Positions 6,341-7,510 of a stretch of 7,510 nucleotides of DNA are shown here, one piece after another. This DNA is from Opitutia bacterium UBA4654. GTDB lineage: Bacteria > Verrucomicrobiota > Verrucomicrobiia > Opitutales > Intestinicryptomonadaceae. The stretch is from contig DHMA01000153.1 of assembly GCA_002405555.1 (NCBI GenBank), positions 1,938 through 9,447 of the forward strand. The letters run 5' to 3'. The stretch's first letter is position 1. Each line of letters opens with the position of its first letter. Both the position numbers and the translations under genes were made by a program. The notes under the pieces were generated by a model. The model worked only from the letters and a program-made list of their open reading frames with translations, had not been told where the DNA came from and ran no database searches.

Positions 6341-6362
6341 CGCGCCGAATTTTTCGGACGCG
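6341..6362 (+). promoter_or_regulatory. Second hairpin in the pheS leader
   Basis: It abuts the inverted repeat directly. CGCG 6341-6344 pairs with 6359-6362 and CCGAA 6345-6349 with TTCGG 6353-6357, with A6358 bulged and a TTT loop (nine base pairs). The pheS start lies 14 nt further on, and no Shine-Dalgarno is visible between the hairpin and ATG 6377. Together with the preceding repeat it makes most of the pheS upstream region potentially structured. Function is unknown. Confidence 0.45.
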
Positions 6363-6376
6363 CAGAATATCAATTT

Positions 6377-7423
6377 ATGGAAAACAAAATCAACGAAATT
6401 TTGGCGAAGGCGAAAACGTCGCTGCCCGCCGCAAAAACAAAAACGGAAGTCGCAAACATAGGCGCGGCAATCACGGGTCCGAACGGGGAGCTTACGGCTC
6501 TGATGAAGCTCATTCCCACGCTCGACAAGGCGGAACGCCCCGCAATGGGCAAGCTCATCAACGCCGCAAAGCGCGAAATCGAACCGTTGATTACCGAAGC
6601 CTACGCAAGAATCGAAAGCATGGAAATGGTGTCCGCTCTCGGCGAAAAGCCCGACATCTCCCTGCCGAATATCGACACCCCGCGCGGGACAATCCACCCG
6701 CTTTCGCTGACAATCCGCAAAATTTGCGACATCTTCAAACGCGCGGGCTTCACCGTCGCCGAGGCTACGAACCTCGAAACCGAATGGTTCTGCTTCGACG
6801 CGCTCAACACGCCCGCCGACCACCCCGCGAGGGACGCGCAGGACACGCTTTTCATGCCGCGCGAAACGGTCGCAAGCAATGTCGAAAAACACGCCGACGA
6901 GCTTTACCTTCTGCGCAGCCACACGTCGTCGGTGCAAATCCGCGCGATGGTAAAGGAGGGAGCGCCGATAAGAATCCTCGCCCCCGGCCGCGCGTTCCGC
7001 CGCGACACGGTTGACGCAACCCACTCGGCGAACTTCCACCAAATCGAGGGGCTGTACGTAGACAAAAACGTAAAGCTTACCGACCTCAAAGCCGCGCTCG
7101 ACTACCTCTTCAAAAACCTGTTCGGCTCGTCGGCAAAAACGCGCCTGCGCCCAAGCTTCTTCCCGTTCACCGAACCGAGCTTCGAAGTTGACTTCATGAG
7201 CGCGGACATGGGCAAGCTCAGCAACCGCTGGATTGAAATTCTCGGCTGCGGCATGGTAGACCCCAACGTAATCGCGAACGTAGGTCTCGACCCGAAAGTG
7301 TACAGCGGCTACGCGTTCGGGCTGGGCGTCGAAAGAATCGCAATGCTCATGCACTCGATAGACGACATACGCCACTTCTACTCGAACGATACGCGCTTCC
7401 TCAAACAGTTCGCGTCAAGATAA
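6377..7423 (+). CDS. pheS: Phenylalanine--tRNA ligase alpha subunit (348 aa)
   Basis: PheS is the catalytic subunit of the cytoplasmic alpha2-beta2 synthetase that charges tRNA-Phe. Residues 1-~90 form the N-terminal helical region that contacts tRNA. The class II core begins with motif 1 around GTIHPLSLTIRKI (104-116). LLRSHTSSVQIR (178-189) follows. Motif 2 is FRRDTVDATHSANFHQIEG, and motif 3 is GYAFGLGVERIAML (311-324) with the ATP-binding Arg at 320. Length is normal (E. coli 327, others near 340-350). ATG 6377 gives a natural N-terminus but lacks a Shine-Dalgarno. pheT follows after 21 nt, so they form a pheST operon. It is separated from rplT by the hydrolase gene, which breaks the usual order. 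The preceding structured region may regulate it. Confidence 0.97.
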   Translation: MENKINEILAKAKTSLPAAKTKTEVANIGAAITGPNGELTALMKLIPTLDKAERPAMGKLINAAKREIEPLITEAYARIESMEMVSALGEKPDISLPNIDTPRGTIHPLSLTIRKICDIFKRAGFTVAEATNLETEWFCFDALNTPADHPARDAQDTLFMPRETVASNVEKHADELYLLRSHTSSVQIRAMVKEGAPIRILAPGRAFRRDTVDATHSANFHQIEGLYVDKNVKLTDLKAALDYLFKNLFGSSAKTRLRPSFFPFTEPSFEVDFMSADMGKLSNRWIEILGCGMVDPNVIANVGLDPKVYSGYAFGLGVERIAMLMHSIDDIRHFYSNDTRFLKQFASR

Positions 7424-7444
7424 ACAAAGAAAAATTTTCCGAAA

Positions 7445-7510
7445 ATGAAAGTCAGCTTAAAATGGTTAAATAATTACGTCGACCTCTCGGACGTCTCGGC
7501 GGAAGCTATT
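7445..7510 (+). CDS. pheT: Phenylalanine--tRNA ligase beta subunit, first 22 residues (3' end outside window)
   Basis: ATG 7445 opens a frame encoding MKVSLKWLNNYVDLSD and continues to the window edge without a stop. MK.SL.WLN.YVDL is the standard N-terminus of PheT, which supplies editing and tRNA-binding functions to the synthetase. It lies 21 nt downstream of pheS on the same strand, so the two are surely co-transcribed. The sequence before it is A/T-rich with no Shine-Dalgarno. The length and remaining domains cannot be judged here. Confidence 0.93.
   Translation, partial: MKVSLKWLNNYVDLSDVSAEAI

Noticed and set aside
6274..7014. A 246-codon plus-strand frame overlapping pheS
   Set aside because: The product is an Arg/Asn/His-rich low-complexity string, whereas the pheS frame shows all class II synthetase motifs.

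Overview
The window is a stretch of bacterial chromosome of moderately high G+C with AT-richer intergenic gaps. It carries housekeeping genes plus one large secreted glycoside hydrolase gene. The L35 sequence (PGKRHLLSAKS..QKR) and the exported DUF4091/GH123-type protein with duplicated accessory domains point to the PVC group, most likely a Verrucomicrobiota relative. That assignment is inference from protein character only. Most start codons have no obvious Shine-Dalgarno sequence; rplT is the exception.

Layout. (1) 1-1276, plus strand: the 3' end of ilvD (dihydroxy-acid dehydratase), then yicC (endoribonuclease family) after a 1-nt gap, probably one transcript. (2) 1277-1756: a bidirectional terminator, then a minus-strand gene for a small exported proline-rich protein converging on yicC, then an AT-rich divergent promoter region. 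(3) 1757-2443: rpmI-rplT (ribosomal proteins L35 and L20), closed by a strong intrinsic terminator. (4) 2444-6273: one 1224-residue exported protein with two copies of a paired beta-sandwich/jelly-roll module ahead of a GH123-like catalytic region, with its own terminator. (5) 6274-7510: a structured intergenic leader, then pheS and the first 22 codons of pheT (phenylalanyl-tRNA synthetase alpha and beta).

Bacteria commonly keep infC-rpmI-rplT-pheS-pheT together. Here infC is not upstream of rpmI, and a terminator-bounded hydrolase gene sits between rplT and pheS, so the translation cluster is split into separately transcribed parts. The points most worth a second look are the hydrolase's duplicated architecture and position, the long imperfect inverted repeat and second hairpin filling the pheS upstream region, the small protein whose stop codon forms the loop of a shared terminator, and phased A-tracts before rpmI. 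I see no mobile element, CRISPR array, tRNA or rRNA gene.
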